From assembly GCA_002007465.1 (NCBI GenBank), contig LNAC01000003.1, positions 10,267,515 to 10,331,514 of the forward strand: DNA of 64,000 bases. The letters are read 5' to 3'. Each line of letters begins with the position of its first letter. Positions within the stretch are counted from its first letter, which is position 1. Under the pieces are notes generated by a model that had not been told where the DNA came from, made no database searches, and worked only from the letters and a program-made list of their open reading frames with translations. The translations under genes and the position numbers were made by a program. This document shows positions 44,541 to 56,890 of the stretch, piece by piece. The stretch comes from Ailurus styani (lineage: Eukaryota > Chordata > Mammalia > Carnivora > Ailuridae).

Positions 44541-47500
44541 CAAATTACTTGATGCGGAGGTATCTCCTAGTATCACATCTGTAAACATCTGGAAAAGTTG
44601 GGAAACTGCTTCCATTATAATGAATGGGGAAAAACTTTCAGGCAATTTTGACTTCATAATGAAGGACTTCAAAATCCTTATGCCATTTTAAACTTGTTTA
44701 TTTTAATGTTGCTTTTGATAATCAGATAAATGATTTAATTATGCTCCTCTGAATTAAATCAAATAATTTTTTCTAGTTTTAATCAGTGATTCCCATGCCA
44801 TGATCCCTCTATGCATTTTTAAAAGTTTTTGTTGTTCTTTTAAGATTTTATCTTAGTTATTTAGTTACGTCTAGTTCCACTGATGAATCTTCTGTCCATA
44901 TTAATGAGATATTTCCAACAAACTGTTTTGGATGTGGCTTAACATCCTAATGAGTGCCAAATGTAGTTTGGTTAGGAATGAATAATTCATTTCAAGATCA
45001 ACTTGCTTTTGACCAATTTGGTCTCTGAGGATTAGATCAATGAATATTAAATATCAATATTTCTTAAGAAAAGTGGGTAATTTTTCATTGTGTTAACCTT
45101 GAACAATAAGAAAACCCCTCTTTTTCTTTTATTTCTATTTCTAATCAATTGGTAAGATTTAGTTATCCATCTTTATTCAAAATTAAGTATATGCATTAAA
45201 ATGTCCTCCAAAATTGGAGTTAAGTTGACTCAAGTTCTCAATCACACCTATGAAGTATAGAGGAAGTTCAATTCCATTGTAAGCCATTATGACTGGGAGG
45301 TAACATAAATTAGAAGCAAATGTAGTAGACTTCATTTAATAGGATTAAATTAATATTGTTCTTAAGTGATAGATCTTGACCCGTGAATTTTTAAAGTAAA
45401 AAATTTAAGACTCCAGAAAAATATAGAAAACTACACTTCAGAAAAATCTGTAGAAAAGTATACAGTCAGTATATTAGGAAATAGGGTAGCTACTCAAAAG
45501 AATGAAGTCTTTTGATACTCAGAGGTAAATTTTTGTTTTTGTTGTATAACATGGAAAATGTCAACATTGGAATACACCCTCAAATTAGGAAGGAAACTTT
45601 GCCCATGAGTTGTTTACACCTTTTCCTTTTTAGAAACTAGATCAAGCCTTGACTATAGTGAGTTTTAGTAAGTGTTGCTGCCATTGATGTTGATTGAGAG
45701 GGAATGAGGTGAAGTCTTTGCTTTAGGAAGTTATTTTTCAAAGGGTGCGGGTAGACTTAATCACTGTTCAGGCATGCAATGATGGGTTCTGTGTCTAAAA
45801 GTTGCATTGTGAAAAATTTGTTTGAACCCATTGAAAAACAAGCAAACTTTTGCTATTAGCTAGAACCGAAAAGGAAGTTAAACTAATTCCATTTGTAAGA
45901 GAGGAAATTCTGGGAACATGTCAGCAAGAAAGCCAACCAGGACATATATTTGGAATGTCATGTATCCAGCTAATGCTCCCTTTCACAAGGCAGAAATTTT
46001 AACAGACCATAACAGGACAATGCAGTACAGTCAGTTGCTAAAGACCTCAGAGTCTAAAGAGTAATTTGTGCTGTAGTCAACACAGTGCAGTTTTCTAAAA
46101 TCAGCACTAGACTGAAGTAGGATATAAATACACACTGATAGAGAACACAGTTCCCAATGACACTGACTTTGGGAGTTTTTTGATAAAAATTTTTGTTGTG
46201 AAAATCAGCATCTGATATGAAATACAGAGATTTATGTTTTTGCCAAAGAGTCTATTAACTGTTTATTCAAAACTTTAGCCTAATCTTTTTAGTGTCCCCA
46301 AAGTGTGTATTAGGCAAAGAAATGATAGGAGTAACTCCTCATATTGTAAATCTGAATTTGCAATAGATGACCCCAAGTTCTTAAACACTATTTTCTTCTG
46401 ATACCAGTCTAGGAACATTTTAAGGTTTTGGTCTGTTTATTTTAAGTGATAGGATGCAATGTTACTTTGTACGTGCACAGTGATTAGGGAGAAAATAGAT
46501 TTTTTTAATGTATAAGCAGACACAGAAAAAGAGAAGTTGCTTTTCCTCTTCCATACAATAAACGATTAGAGATCTGAGCTCAGATTAATAAGTCTTCCCA
46601 CGAACCTTATGCGAATCTCTGGCAAACAATTTTGTTGAAATTCTAAGGCAGTTTGCACTATGCTTTTGTTAAAAACACTGTTAAAAACCAACATCATCAC
46701 CACCACCACCACTGACAAAAAAACCCTTGTAAGACCATCATTAAAATACACATTCAATAAAGATTGACTCAGATCTACTTCAGAATTGTGAGAGAAGGGA
46801 ACAATGGAAATCTTAAAGGCTGGCTCCTTCCTGGTACAATCCAGCTCAGTAGCAGGGACAGTGTAGTATTTGACAGTGCTCACATTTCCTGTGGTTCCTC
46901 TTGCATCCCTTAAACGTAATTGCATTTGAACCAGAATCTTGGCCCATGGTCTGTAACGTGAGGATGTTAAATGTGTGTCATGTGGAAAGTATCTGATGCG
47001 GTGTTGTGCATTGTAATAAGCTACTAAAGATTAGAGCCACGAGAACCAAAGAAACCAAAATCTATAATTATTAGCATTTGTGGGAATTGTTCGAAAAACG
47101 TTTAACCATTTTAATCCAATTTTCTTTCTTTATGGTCCTTAACGAGAGGGGAAATATACACAGAGGTCTTCAATCTACAGTCCCCTTTTATTCTGTCTTA
47201 TTGAAGAATATAAACCAGATCTACAGCTTACCTCATATATAAATCTTACTCAACATACAACAAAGGAGACGTAGATGCTCACAATGAATTTTTGTCAAGT
47301 TCTATCTTTAAAAGAGGTTTAAGATAGTCTTTGGCCACAGAACAATTCTATGCTAAATTTTGGTTAGAAGCTTTGTTTTAAAACATTCTATTGAAATTAT
47401 GTTCTTATAGAAGGCTAGTTTGTAAACGACACTTCCAATGACAGAGTATGTCATACTCGATTTACGCATTTTTTGGAATTGCTTTATTCTTTATTTTATC

Positions 47501-48953
47501 ACAGTTTTGTATATGAGGTATAACCATAAAGAGGGAAAACTGATTTATTTTATTGGCCTCTGCATATTGTCAATATAGAAGCATTGATAATACATTCAGG
47601 CAATTCTGTTTTAGATACTGTTTTGATGTCTCTTTCTTTGAAATTATCATTAAAACTAGTTTATAAATTACAAAGAAATTGGCATTATTGCTTTAATGAA
47701 TACTTAAGCTTTACCAAAAAAGAACATAAAAAGGGTACCTCTCACCCATCTATTTATTTATTTGTTTGTTTAAAATATTTTTTTGCAGATAACAGATAGG
47801 GTTTCAAACATCATTTGGCTTATTTAAAAAAAAAAGAAAAAGGAAATCTGTCCTTAGAAATTGGAAATATTCCACACTGAGCTTATTCAAGAGTAAGAAT
47901 AGGCTTGTAATTCTGAAGAAAATTGAACTTCAGATAAGTCTAGATTACAGTTATGTGTCAAAGAACAAATATAATTTAATGTGCTAAAGCAAGAAAAAAA
48001 TTAACAAATAAATTAATTATCCCTTGTTTACGCATCAAACAACAAACAAATTGGTTGTTTACCTAGCTGGCTGAACCTTGTTTACAGGCCACAAATGACC
48101 ATTAAAAATGAAACAGTTGAGCCATCCTATAGAATCTGTTCCTGTGTGCTTAAATTTGCCTGCAGGGAACCTGAATTGCTTAAGGGGCTGGCCAATGACA
48201 AGCTCTGCCCCATGTTAACTGACCATAGCAAATCCTTCTGGTCACTAATGTCCTCTGGTTGTAAGTCATGTTTACTCTCATGAAAATCTACTAGTGCCAT
48301 GTTGTAGCTTATTTCAGGAGCATTGTACATTGAAATCACTGCCACTAATTTGAATCCTTTCCATCCTTTTTCTATATTCACTTTTTCTTTAAAAAAGATG
48401 GGTTAGAAGCCATTCAGACTCAATGTGAATGTACCATTTGACATAAGTTTTACAGCCACAGAGTAGACTGGGAAGCACAATAGCTCTCTGTATTTATTTT
48501 GTTTTCCTTTCTAACTGTAAATCTTTCACAGAGACTCTGTCCACAGTTTCTTCATTAAAGGCAGCTTGTCTAATTGTCAGAAGAATCAAAAGCAAAACTT
48601 TATTGGCTCTGTAAGTTTTACTTGGCCTCAACTGGGAGTCTTTGAAGGTAACACAGAGGATCACAAAACTATTTTTAATCCAAATAATTTCAAAATGAAA
48701 ACTTCTTAGATACTGTTAATAAAAATTTTTTGGTAGTTCCTGTAAATATTTATTGCTTGCTTCTAAGATTTAAATTTCACCTGATATAAACATAAAATCC
48801 ATCAGGTAGAATGGTTTTAGTTCTTGGCCTGTTAGTCTTACTAGCATTGCCTAAAGAAGTGAGTGAATAAATGATGTTTGCAAATGTCTGTGACAGACAG
48901 GATTACCTCTATAATACTTTTATCTGAAAACATTAGTTGACAACAGTTTTCTT
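44541..48953. other. Repeat-poor AT-rich block
   Basis: About 4.4 kb without a repeat I can place. A minus-strand 119-codon frame (46566-46925) crosses a (CCA)n-like run at 46699-46712 and has no motif. A T/A-rich piece at 44840-44870 resembles a SINE tail but has no body. Confidence 0.45.
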
Positions 48954-48970
48954 TCTGCTAAATGTTTTTT

Positions 48971-49181
48971 GTTTGTTTGTTTGTTTGTTTTAAAGATTTT
49001 ATTTATTTATTTCACAGAAGGAGAGAGATCACAAGGAGGCAGAGAGGCAGGCAGAGAGAGAGAGGGGGAAGCAGGCTCCTCGCTGAGCAGAGAGCCCGAT
49101 GCGGGCCTCGATCCCAGGACCCTGAGATCATGACCTGAGCCGAAAACAGAGGCTTTAACCCACTGAGCCACCCAGGCGCCC
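48971..49181 (-). mobile_element. Can-SINE, mustelid-type
   Basis: Minus-strand SINE with a (TTTG)n/T-rich tail (48971-48991), 'cacaaggaggcagagaggcaggcag' inside and 'gagccacccaggcgccc' at the high end. Perfect 17-bp TSD (tctgctaaatgtttttt) at 48954-48970 and 49182-49198, so a fairly recent insertion. Confidence 0.95.
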
Positions 49182-49302
49182 TCTGCTAAATGTTTTTTAT
49201 GACATCTATTTGTCACAGAAGAACAGATACAAAGTAAGCTTAAGAGTTATATAAGAACAACTATACTTACCATCCAGTTTAGCATTAGAAATTATATTCA
49301 GA

Positions 49303-49466
49303 TGGGGCGCCTGGGTGGCTCAGTCAGTTAAGCATCCAACTCTTTGTTTTGACTCAGGTCATGATCTCAGGGTCTTGGGATCAAGCCCCTCATTGGACTC
49401 CATGCTCAGTGGAGAGTCTGCTTGTGGATTTTCTCTCCCATTCCACTTGCCCCTCCCCCTACTCAT
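49303..49466 (+). mobile_element. Can-SINE without A tail
   Basis: Starts 'tggggcgcctgggtggctcag', keeps the B-box region ('ggtcatgatctcagggtcttgg') and ends at 'cccctccccctactcatg' with no CT run or A-rich tail and no TSD. The 3' end was lost after or during insertion. It lies 121 bp from an opposite-strand SINE. Confidence 0.9.
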
Positions 49467-50442
49467 GAAAGGTCATGGCCAATGACCCTTTCTTAGTTGA
49501 AAAATAGACAGTGTTTTTCTGAATTTTCATTTTGGAACAATTTACTAAGGCCTAACCTACCATGAATAGGCTTAAAAATATTAGCAACTTAAGCCTAAAA
49601 GTCATTAAATTAAGAAAGACTTTCTGTTCTTACAACTAGTCACAGGACATTAAAGATCTAGGTCTTTTAGGGAGACCTTTTTGCCATTATAGGAAGTATT
49701 ACAAGAATATTCCCTTTGAGACCGGTTTGTGAGCAATGCTATTTCATGGGTAGAAGTATTGAGCCTTTACATTTACTATTAGAGAAATGTAGATTGAAAG
49801 AATGTATTTACAGTACAAACATCACAAAATAAGGGCTTTATTCATCTAAAAACTCAAAACCACCACCTAAAACATTTTAGTCAACTTTATGAAAAACCAT
49901 TTTATTGGCCGTTTCCATGGATATAGTGCTCTTTCAAATGGTACAAAATACAAAGCTCAAAACAGACACATTCAACAAAGCATGAACCAATTTTCCAGGC
50001 TTTGGGTCTTTTGCTTCATTACATTATCCAACATTCCTTTAACTTTTTTTTTTTTTTTTTAATCACATGCGTTCTTTACATGTGACATACAAGAAATCTT
50101 AGTGTGGTCATACTTTGTTACTTTTAGAGATGTTAAGATTAGATTTATATAGTTTGCTAAGGTTTTATTAGGTATACTTTCAATGGAAATGTGTACTTAA
50201 ATTCTGTGAAAAATGCTAATCCCATGCTAACATAGATAAACTCACATAAGAAGGAATAATATATTTCAACATATAGACTTGGCTATTTTTCCAGTTATCC
50301 AGACATAACAATAATATTTATAATGCTTCAGATGAGGACTTTAAAATTCAGGTAAGTGGAATATTTGATTATATCTATTTAAACTACTTTATTTATTCAA
50401 ATTTTAACCAATGTTATTGTAATTGCCATGCTACATAAAAGA
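49467..50442. other. Intergenic stretch, nothing recognised
   Basis: A T17 run lies at 50044-50060. No recognised element. Confidence 0.5.
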
Positions 50443-50575
50443 AAATTTTTTTATTTTATGTAGACAAATATTTATATATTTTAAAGTAAAAAATCAACAT
50501 GAAGNCCCCTTCTAAATTTTTTTATTTTATGTAGACAAATATTTATATATTTTAAAGTAAAAAATCAACATGAAG
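50443..50575. repeat. Perfect 62-bp duplication around a lone N
   Basis: Bases 50443-50504 and 50514-50575 are identical, separated by nine bases that start with the only single N in the window (50505). This is the pattern left when two contig ends that overlap are joined without merging. A real tandem duplication is possible but less likely. Confidence 0.85.
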
Positions 50576-52589
50576 TGCGTTTAATACATTCATTCTGAAT
50601 GTTGTCATTAACAAAAAGTTTTTGATAAGAAGAATCTGACAATAAAAGTGTACAAGCTCTGCTAGAGAGAGGCGATATATTTAAAAAATCAACTTCAATT
50701 ACCCTTTAACTGAGAGCCGATCAAATAGATGGCTACATAAGAGAATGGGATTCTCAGCAGATATCTCTGTTTGTCAGCACTGTAGAGAGAAATCATGTTT
50801 GCCATTCTTTGTTATTCATGTAGCAAAGGTCTGAGAGACATCTGCATCTGACTGAAAGTCAGCCAAGAGTTTCATAGGCATGTATACTCCTAAAGGAGAG
50901 AGACAATAAAAAGAAGACATAGAAGACATCTTATTTGGTACAGATCTTATATACTTCAAAGTTTGCTATAGGCAGAACCAAAGGAAAGCAATATACTTAC
51001 TTTTACTTATTTATTTTTTTAGTAGGAAAGGCTACAGACCTGAGGAACATAACAATACAATTTTTTGGGATCACGGCTAGTCATTCAGGTCAAAGAAAAT
51101 GGTTAACTTTCTGTTTAAAATCCTGATTTGGGAGACGAGTTGTTTGCAGCTGTCCCTTGCAAAGTCTGTCACTGAAGGGTAATGCTGAAAGGGAATTTAT
51201 CATTTGTTGAGGGCATTCGTTAAGCAACAGGATGTTTTTAGCACAACGGTCAAATTCTGATAATATGGCAATTCGTCAGTAGCTATTTTTTGTCCACTGA
51301 GTCACAAAAATATTCCAGTTTTCTATCAAAAAAAACTTTTTAAAAAATGTATATACAATTTGACAACACCCAGGATTTCAAAACTCTGGCATGAATAATA
51401 AAACAATTTGAGTCCCTCAGTGTGAATCAGGGTGCCTATTCTCCTGGAAGGCTTATAAATTCCATTTAGTACAAATTATGACCTTTCAAAAAAATAATCA
51501 TCCTAGATTCTCAAATTTACTTTATATCCCAAAAATAAAAATCTCAAATATTTCAACAGTGAAGTTAAAAATACCAAAATTCTTACAAAGTTTCCCAACT
51601 TCTACATAAAACATTTTTCTTCACTTTTGAAGTATTCCTATTTTATACATCACCTGGGCTCCTGTGATAAAAGAAATAAACACATTTCATTTTGCCTTTC
51701 ATCTATTATTTCACATTAATTATAAAGCAGAGTATTTCTGATGAGTCTTTTGACTCTGTAGTTTTATTGCCTTCATAATATAATGCAAGAAACTGTCATT
51801 ATGATATATTTCTCCTCAGAAATGAATTTCATTTTATTCAATTCTTTATACCATGTTTCTCTGAATCTGATTACTTCCTGCATTATTTACTCGTTTATTT
51901 CATCTTCTTTTGACCAACCTTATTCTGCTGTGCTGCTTTTCGTCTTTCATCTTCAAAGCCCCATTTCTGGATCATATGTGACTGTCTAAAGTTAGTTGCT
52001 GATATAAACTTCAAATGCAAAACTTCAGTTTAAAAAATTCCAGCTGAACTTTATCATTCCTGAGAACATACAGATGTTTCTACTACATTTATTCTTTTTA
52101 TTGTCAGGATCATAAGGCTGAATGCTAGAAGCAAGCTGTTTTCATTTCAATTGTGCTAACAATCCAGGAAAATCAGACTTTGATCTTTGGGAAGAAGATT
52201 TGGGACACCCAGTGTGTTACAATTGGCTTTAGAGATTTATTTTACAAGAAACTTGCAGTTGTGTTCCAGAATGTGTTTTATATTTATTACCAAGGGAAAG
52301 AGAAGGGGTAGGAAGTAATTCTGCTGTCAGCCTTGAAGAAATCAAGTGTAAGTGATCTAAAAAGTAGAGACTTAAGTGGGACTTGTGTGGCTTTGAATGC
52401 AGTGGGTCTCTGTGTTACCAGCAACACCTCGGGAAATGTTTCACAAACATTGCAAGGAGAACAGAGGGAACTAGCTTGAAGTAAGAAAACAGAGGGAATG
52501 AAATGGAGGATACATTGTTGGGGACTTTTTCATAGGATTGATCCAAGTTATCCTGGAGGGAGATCTTGGAAACCATTCTCTTTTTCAAA
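50576..52589. other. Intergenic stretch, nothing recognised
   Basis: AT-rich, no recognised repeat or gene. Confidence 0.5.
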
Positions 52590-53290
52590 CAGATTTATTC
52601 AAACAGATTTATTGAGAAATAATTTATATGCCACTTAAAGTGTACAATTCAGTTGTTTTTAGCACACATACAAAATTGTGCAGTCATCATCATAAACTAA
52701 TTTTATTCTTCTTATTTAGAAAGAGAGAGTGAACTGGGGGGGGGAGGGGACAGAGGGAGGGAGAGAATCCTGAAGCAGACTCCCCACGGGGAGCATGAAC
52801 CCCGACATGGGGCTGAATCCCAGGACCCTAAGATCATGACCTGAGCCAAAATTAAGAGTCAGAATCTTAACCGACTGAGCCACCCAGGCGCCCCATAAAC
52901 TAATTTTAAAATATTATCCCAAAAAGAAACCTTATATTCATTAGAATTCACTACCTCTTCCCTTTTGCTATACCCTGAACCTGGCCACTGGCAAATGCTA
53001 ATCTGCTTTCTGTCTCTATAGCTTTGTCTATTTGGGACTTTACATAAAAATGGAATCATAAAATATGTGATCTGTTGTGAATGGCTTCTTTCACTTAGCA
53101 TTATTTTTTCAAGGTTTAACTGTATTGTAGCATGTATCAGTACTTCATTCCTTTTTCTTAATGAATAGTGTTCCATTGTAAGAATATGTGACATTTTAGT
53201 TATCCCTTCATTAGTTAATGGATATTTGGATTGCTTCTACCTTTTGTCAATTATTAATAATGTTGCCAGTAACACTAGAATCCTTTTTAA
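52590..53290 (-). mobile_element. Old L1 fragment: ORF2 end and 3' UTR
   Basis: 'tttattgagaaataatttatatgccacttaaagtgtacaattcagttg' is the antisense of an old L1 3' UTR, and 'ggcttctttcacttagcattattttttcaaggtttaac' to 'ttagttaatggatatttggattgcttctac' is the antisense of sequence further upstream. It is interrupted by a Can-SINE at 52706-52893. The frame at 52859-53194 is incidental. Confidence 0.75.
52706..52893 (-). mobile_element. Can-SINE inside the old L1
   Basis: Minus-strand SINE with a G10 run near 52737, 'ctgaatcccaggaccctaag' and 'gactgagccacccaggcgcccc' at the high end. Perfect 15-bp TSD (cataaactaatttta) at 52691-52705 and 52894-52908. It lacks the 'acaagtaggcagag' segment. Confidence 0.94.
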
Positions 53291-53522
53291 ATTTAAATTA
53301 TTCTTTTGCTTATATATATTATTCCTTTTGTTTCTTTATGATTGGAATATGGAAAAAACTGTAGACGTATTTTATTAGAGAAGTACACCAGGTCAATTAT
53401 GTCTCAATAAACCTGGGAAATAAATTTTAAGAAGGACAATCACTTCTAATTGTGCACATTAAATTAGAACACTATTAGTTTTAAAGGTAAAATGTATAAA
53501 TACACATGTCATAATATTTTTT

Positions 53523-53706
53523 TTAAAGATTTTATTTATTTATTTGACACAGAGAGAGAGATTACAAGTAGGCAGAGAGGCAGGGAGAGGAGGAAGCAGG
53601 CTCCCTGCTGAGCAGAGAGCCCGATGCGGGCCTCGATCCCAGGACGCTGAGATCATGACCTGAGCTGAAAGCAGAAGCTTTAACCCACTGAGCCACCCAG
53701 GCGCCC
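53523..53706 (-). mobile_element. Can-SINE, mustelid-type
   Basis: Minus-strand SINE with 'aagattttatttatttatttgac' at the low end, 'acaagtaggcagagaggcagg' inside and 'gagccacccaggcgccc' at the high end. Perfect 16-bp TSD (tgtcataatatttttt) at 53507-53522 and 53707-53722. Confidence 0.95.
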
Positions 53707-53995
53707 TGTCATAATATTTTTTATGTTATAAAGTTTTGCTATTTGATTGAAAAACAAATAATGGTCTAATTATCAAAAGTTTTCCCTTAAAATGTGTATT
53801 ATAAAAATACACATATATGTGACCTGCTTTTTGAAATGAAATATGCTATTAAGATAAGTTTCTATAGACTAATTCAATATCAAGCTTGAATGTAAAGAAA
53901 AAATACATATTTAAAAGCATTTATTGAGTTTCTTTTATGTGCAAAGAGAATGTAGGAGATAAAAGTATAAATAAAACTTTTTGGGGGACAAATCC

Positions 53996-54037
53996 ATATA
54001 TATATACATATACATATATGTATATGTATATATATAT
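53996..54037. other. Perfect 42-bp AT palindrome
   Basis: Centred between 54016 and 54017, 21 positions pair on each side without a mismatch, including two C-G pairs per arm, so it is not merely a (TA)n run. It lies in a TA-rich microsatellite. Such palindromes can extrude as cruciforms and are prone to change length. Confidence 0.9.
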
Positions 54038-54407
54038 ATGACAAGATATCCCTTACTTTATTTGGACCTTGGCTCTTCCTTGAAGACAGAATTTCTCTTG
54101 AAAGGCCCATGTGTAGTGGCCACACATTTCTTCTTCTTGCCCCACCCAGGGACGGAGTTGGCATTCTCTGTGCCTTCTGTGAGTCTCAGTCCATCACACT
54201 TTTTTTCTTCATGAAGAAATCTTTTATCCATTTTTGTCCATGTCATCCCATGCTTGTTAGCCCCATTTACTATTTATTCTATTGTTTGCTCACTTCCTTA
54301 TCACTCACCTGCATTGATGATTGGTTGGCACCCTTTTCTCCCTCATCCAGAATCTTGCTTTCATACCACTATCACCAATATTTATGTAAGTTATGAATCT
54401 AACATCC

Positions 54408-54592
54408 TGTGGCAGTTTCTCAAACTGTGATAGTCCTGCTACCCACATCTAAATCACGTCTGTTTAAAGAGGCAGGTTCGTGGATTCCACACCAGACCTA
54501 TTGCATCAAAATTCTCAAAAGTAGAATCAAAGAATCTGCATTTCTCAGAAAGCTCTCCAGACAATGTTTAGACACATTAAAGTTTGAGAATG
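54408..54592 (+). mobile_element. MER5A-like hAT-Charlie relic
   Basis: 'tggcagtttctcaaactgtgatagtcctgctac' at the left, 'gaatctgcatttctcagaaagctctccagaca' in the middle and 'ttaaagtttgagaatg' at the right follow MER5A on the plus strand. Confidence 0.65.
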
Positions 54593-55064
54593 AATGCACA
54601 TACACCCTCCTATTTCCTTATTCTATTCAACAATATTTGACACCCTAAGTCTCATTATCCAATACTTTCACCACTTTAATTGGCACTCTTGACACCATTG
54701 CTCGTTTTTTCAACCATATATGCTCAGCAAACTCCAGCTGCTGATTAATCCAACTAGTTGTCACCTGACTCCTTTATTTGCGGATGACTAGGAAACATTT
54801 CTTCAACTAATCAGATTATTGCCCTATTATATTTGCTGCTGATTTTGTACTCCTTTTGAAACACTGCTTAGCAACTAGTCAGCTCTCTGCTCCATTCTGC
54901 CCCATAACTACTTCAGAAATTGACAATACCAAGAATCCAGTTTCACCAGCACTGTCTTGTCTCAGCAGATGATCCTGCTTTCTATTTCATACTGCCAAAC
55001 CTCATAGATATCTGTTTACCAGATAGAGGCTCTAGAATTCCCTACAGCCAGTTAAAATTAAGTA
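54593..55064. other. Intergenic stretch, nothing recognised
   Basis: Pyrimidine-rich pieces may be part of a very old repeat, but I cannot place them. Confidence 0.4.
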
Positions 55065-55549
55065 TGTCTTTAGTAGGTTGAGTAATAGTCCAAAAGATAT
55101 CAGATCCTAATCCCTGGAACCTACAAATATTACCTTATACAGTAAAATGGTCTTTACAGATGTGATTGAGTTAAGGATCTTGAGATGAGAGAGATTATCC
55201 TGGATTACCTGGCTGTGCCCTAAATACAGTCATACATGTCCTGACAGGAGCGAAATAGAGAAAGATTTGATAGACATGGAAGAAAAAGTGGTATGACCAA
55301 GGTAGCAAAGATTGGAGTGATTTGGCCTCCAGTCAATGACTGCTGGCACCATCAGAGACTGGAATAGGCAAGAAACAGATGTTTCCTTAGAGCCTCTGGA
55401 AGGAATGCAACACTGCTGAGACTTGATTTCAACCTGGTACACTTATTTCAGACTTCTAGCTTCCAGAATTTTGAGAGAATAAATTTCTGTTTTAAACCAC
55501 CAAGTTAGTGTTAATTTATTATAGCAGCCACAGGAAAAGTAATAATGCA
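55065..55549 (+). mobile_element. MaLR LTR (MLT1-like)
   Basis: 'ttagtaggttgagtaatagtccaaaagatatcagatcctaatccctggaacc', 'ttgagatgagagagattatcctggattacctgg', 'ggagtgatttggcctccagtcaatgactgctggc' and 'ttccagaattttgagagaataaatttctgttttaaaccacc' follow a mammalian MaLR-type LTR from end to end. The poly-A signal AATAAA (about 55479-55484) sits where expected. Both ends look complete; no internal MaLR sequence adjoins, so it is solo. An ancient insertion. Confidence 0.75.
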
Positions 55550-56499
55550 ATACAATGGCTAAAACTTTTGCTGAAGTGACTGACACAAACTTTTCTATAC
55601 TTTTCCTTATTTTGATCCACAGTATTCAATCTGTCCTCAAATTCTGTTGATTCTACTGAATACATCTCTCTCAAAATCATTCCTTCTTCTACAAGCCCAC
55701 AGCCATTATCTTTGCCGAGCCATAAATAACTTTTGATATGGCCTTCTAGAATAGCCTCTGTTGCAAACTGGCCCAAGTTTTTTTATTATTTCAAGATTTT
55801 TCAGGTTCTTTGGTAAGCATTGATACCTCCTGGTGACTACAGGGTAGGAAGTAGCTCGAAGTGTAGTCTCCAAAAAAACTCATCTGTTATAATGAAAGCA
55901 GTACTAGACGAAAGTCTGCTGTATGCAGAGAGGCTTCTTAGTAAACAAGAACGACATTTCATACATGTTTCCAAAAACTCAGCAAGCTCCTGTTAGCTTT
56001 CCTTAGGAGCTCTTATGAGGACTACCCCCTGAATCAATGCAATATTATGGCCTGAGGGGCAGCCAAAGTTCTAGTTGGATTAAGAGACAGAATTCTCCCT
56101 TATATGGGGCATTGTCCCAAAGTAGCAGGTTCTGGGACTTGCCAGTCTCGCATAGTGTTCACAAAGGATCGATGAGCCTGTGGAACCTTTCAATCATGAA
56201 TCCAGAATACTCCTCATTCTCATTCCTCCAGTGGAGGAATTCTCCTTCCTCCAGTTTAATGTCTAAATTCTTTATTCTAGTGAGTTAAACTTCTACTATT
56301 GATTGGAGGATATGTGAAGTATGAGTAAAAGCTTCCTCTATAATGTGTGTTTCAGATTGGGTTCCTTCAAGTATCAATGAACTATCCTTAGGGTGTGATA
56401 AGATGTAACATCACACACAAATACATCAATCTGTTCTTTCTCAATTAATTAAAGTAAGTTACCTCACAGAAAATTTAAAGACTTGATTCTCTTTGCTTT
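55550..56499. other. Intergenic stretch, nothing recognised
   Basis: Some short frames (55519-55776, 56037-56288) of chance length. No recognised repeat. Confidence 0.45.
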
Positions 56500-56890
56500 T
56501 TTATGTCGTCCATTCATATCCTTCTTCCCACTGTGTCCAGGGTGACTTTTTGAACAGAACACCTGTTACTCATTGTTGACTCTTATGGCCTCCAGGGCGG
56601 ATGTTGGCCTCTTGTCTACCTTTTCACTCACCATACCATTGTTATTACAGAAATATTTAATTAATAGTAGTCCTTAAACTAAAAAAAAAAAGGCAAGCTA
56701 TAATCTTTCTAGTCATATAACTACTTCTTTGCTCTCTCCAGTTTGCCTATTGAAATATTTTTTTCTCATTCTTCAGATTTCTACTAAAAAGATAGATCCT
56801 CTATGGAGCTACTGTATTTTTCTCATACTTTAGCTTCCTCTTCCCATCTGTCTTCACTTTTCTGAGTTTATAACCTTATGTTATGACATT
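56500..56890 (+). repeat. L2 LINE relic, low certainty
   Basis: 'actttttgaacagaacacctgttactcattgttg' and 'cattcttcagatttctactaaaaagatagatcctctatgg' resemble plus-strand L2 sequence. Confidence 0.4.

Noticed and set aside
44840..44870. 'ttttaagattttat' resembling a SINE tail
   Set aside because: No SINE body or TSD next to it; too short to call.
46566..46925. 119-codon minus-strand open frame
   Set aside because: Includes a Val/Met run coded by a CCA/ATC-type simple repeat; no motif and no supporting exon borders seen.
52859..53194. 111-codon minus-strand frame
   Set aside because: Built from an old L1 plus the head of a Can-SINE.
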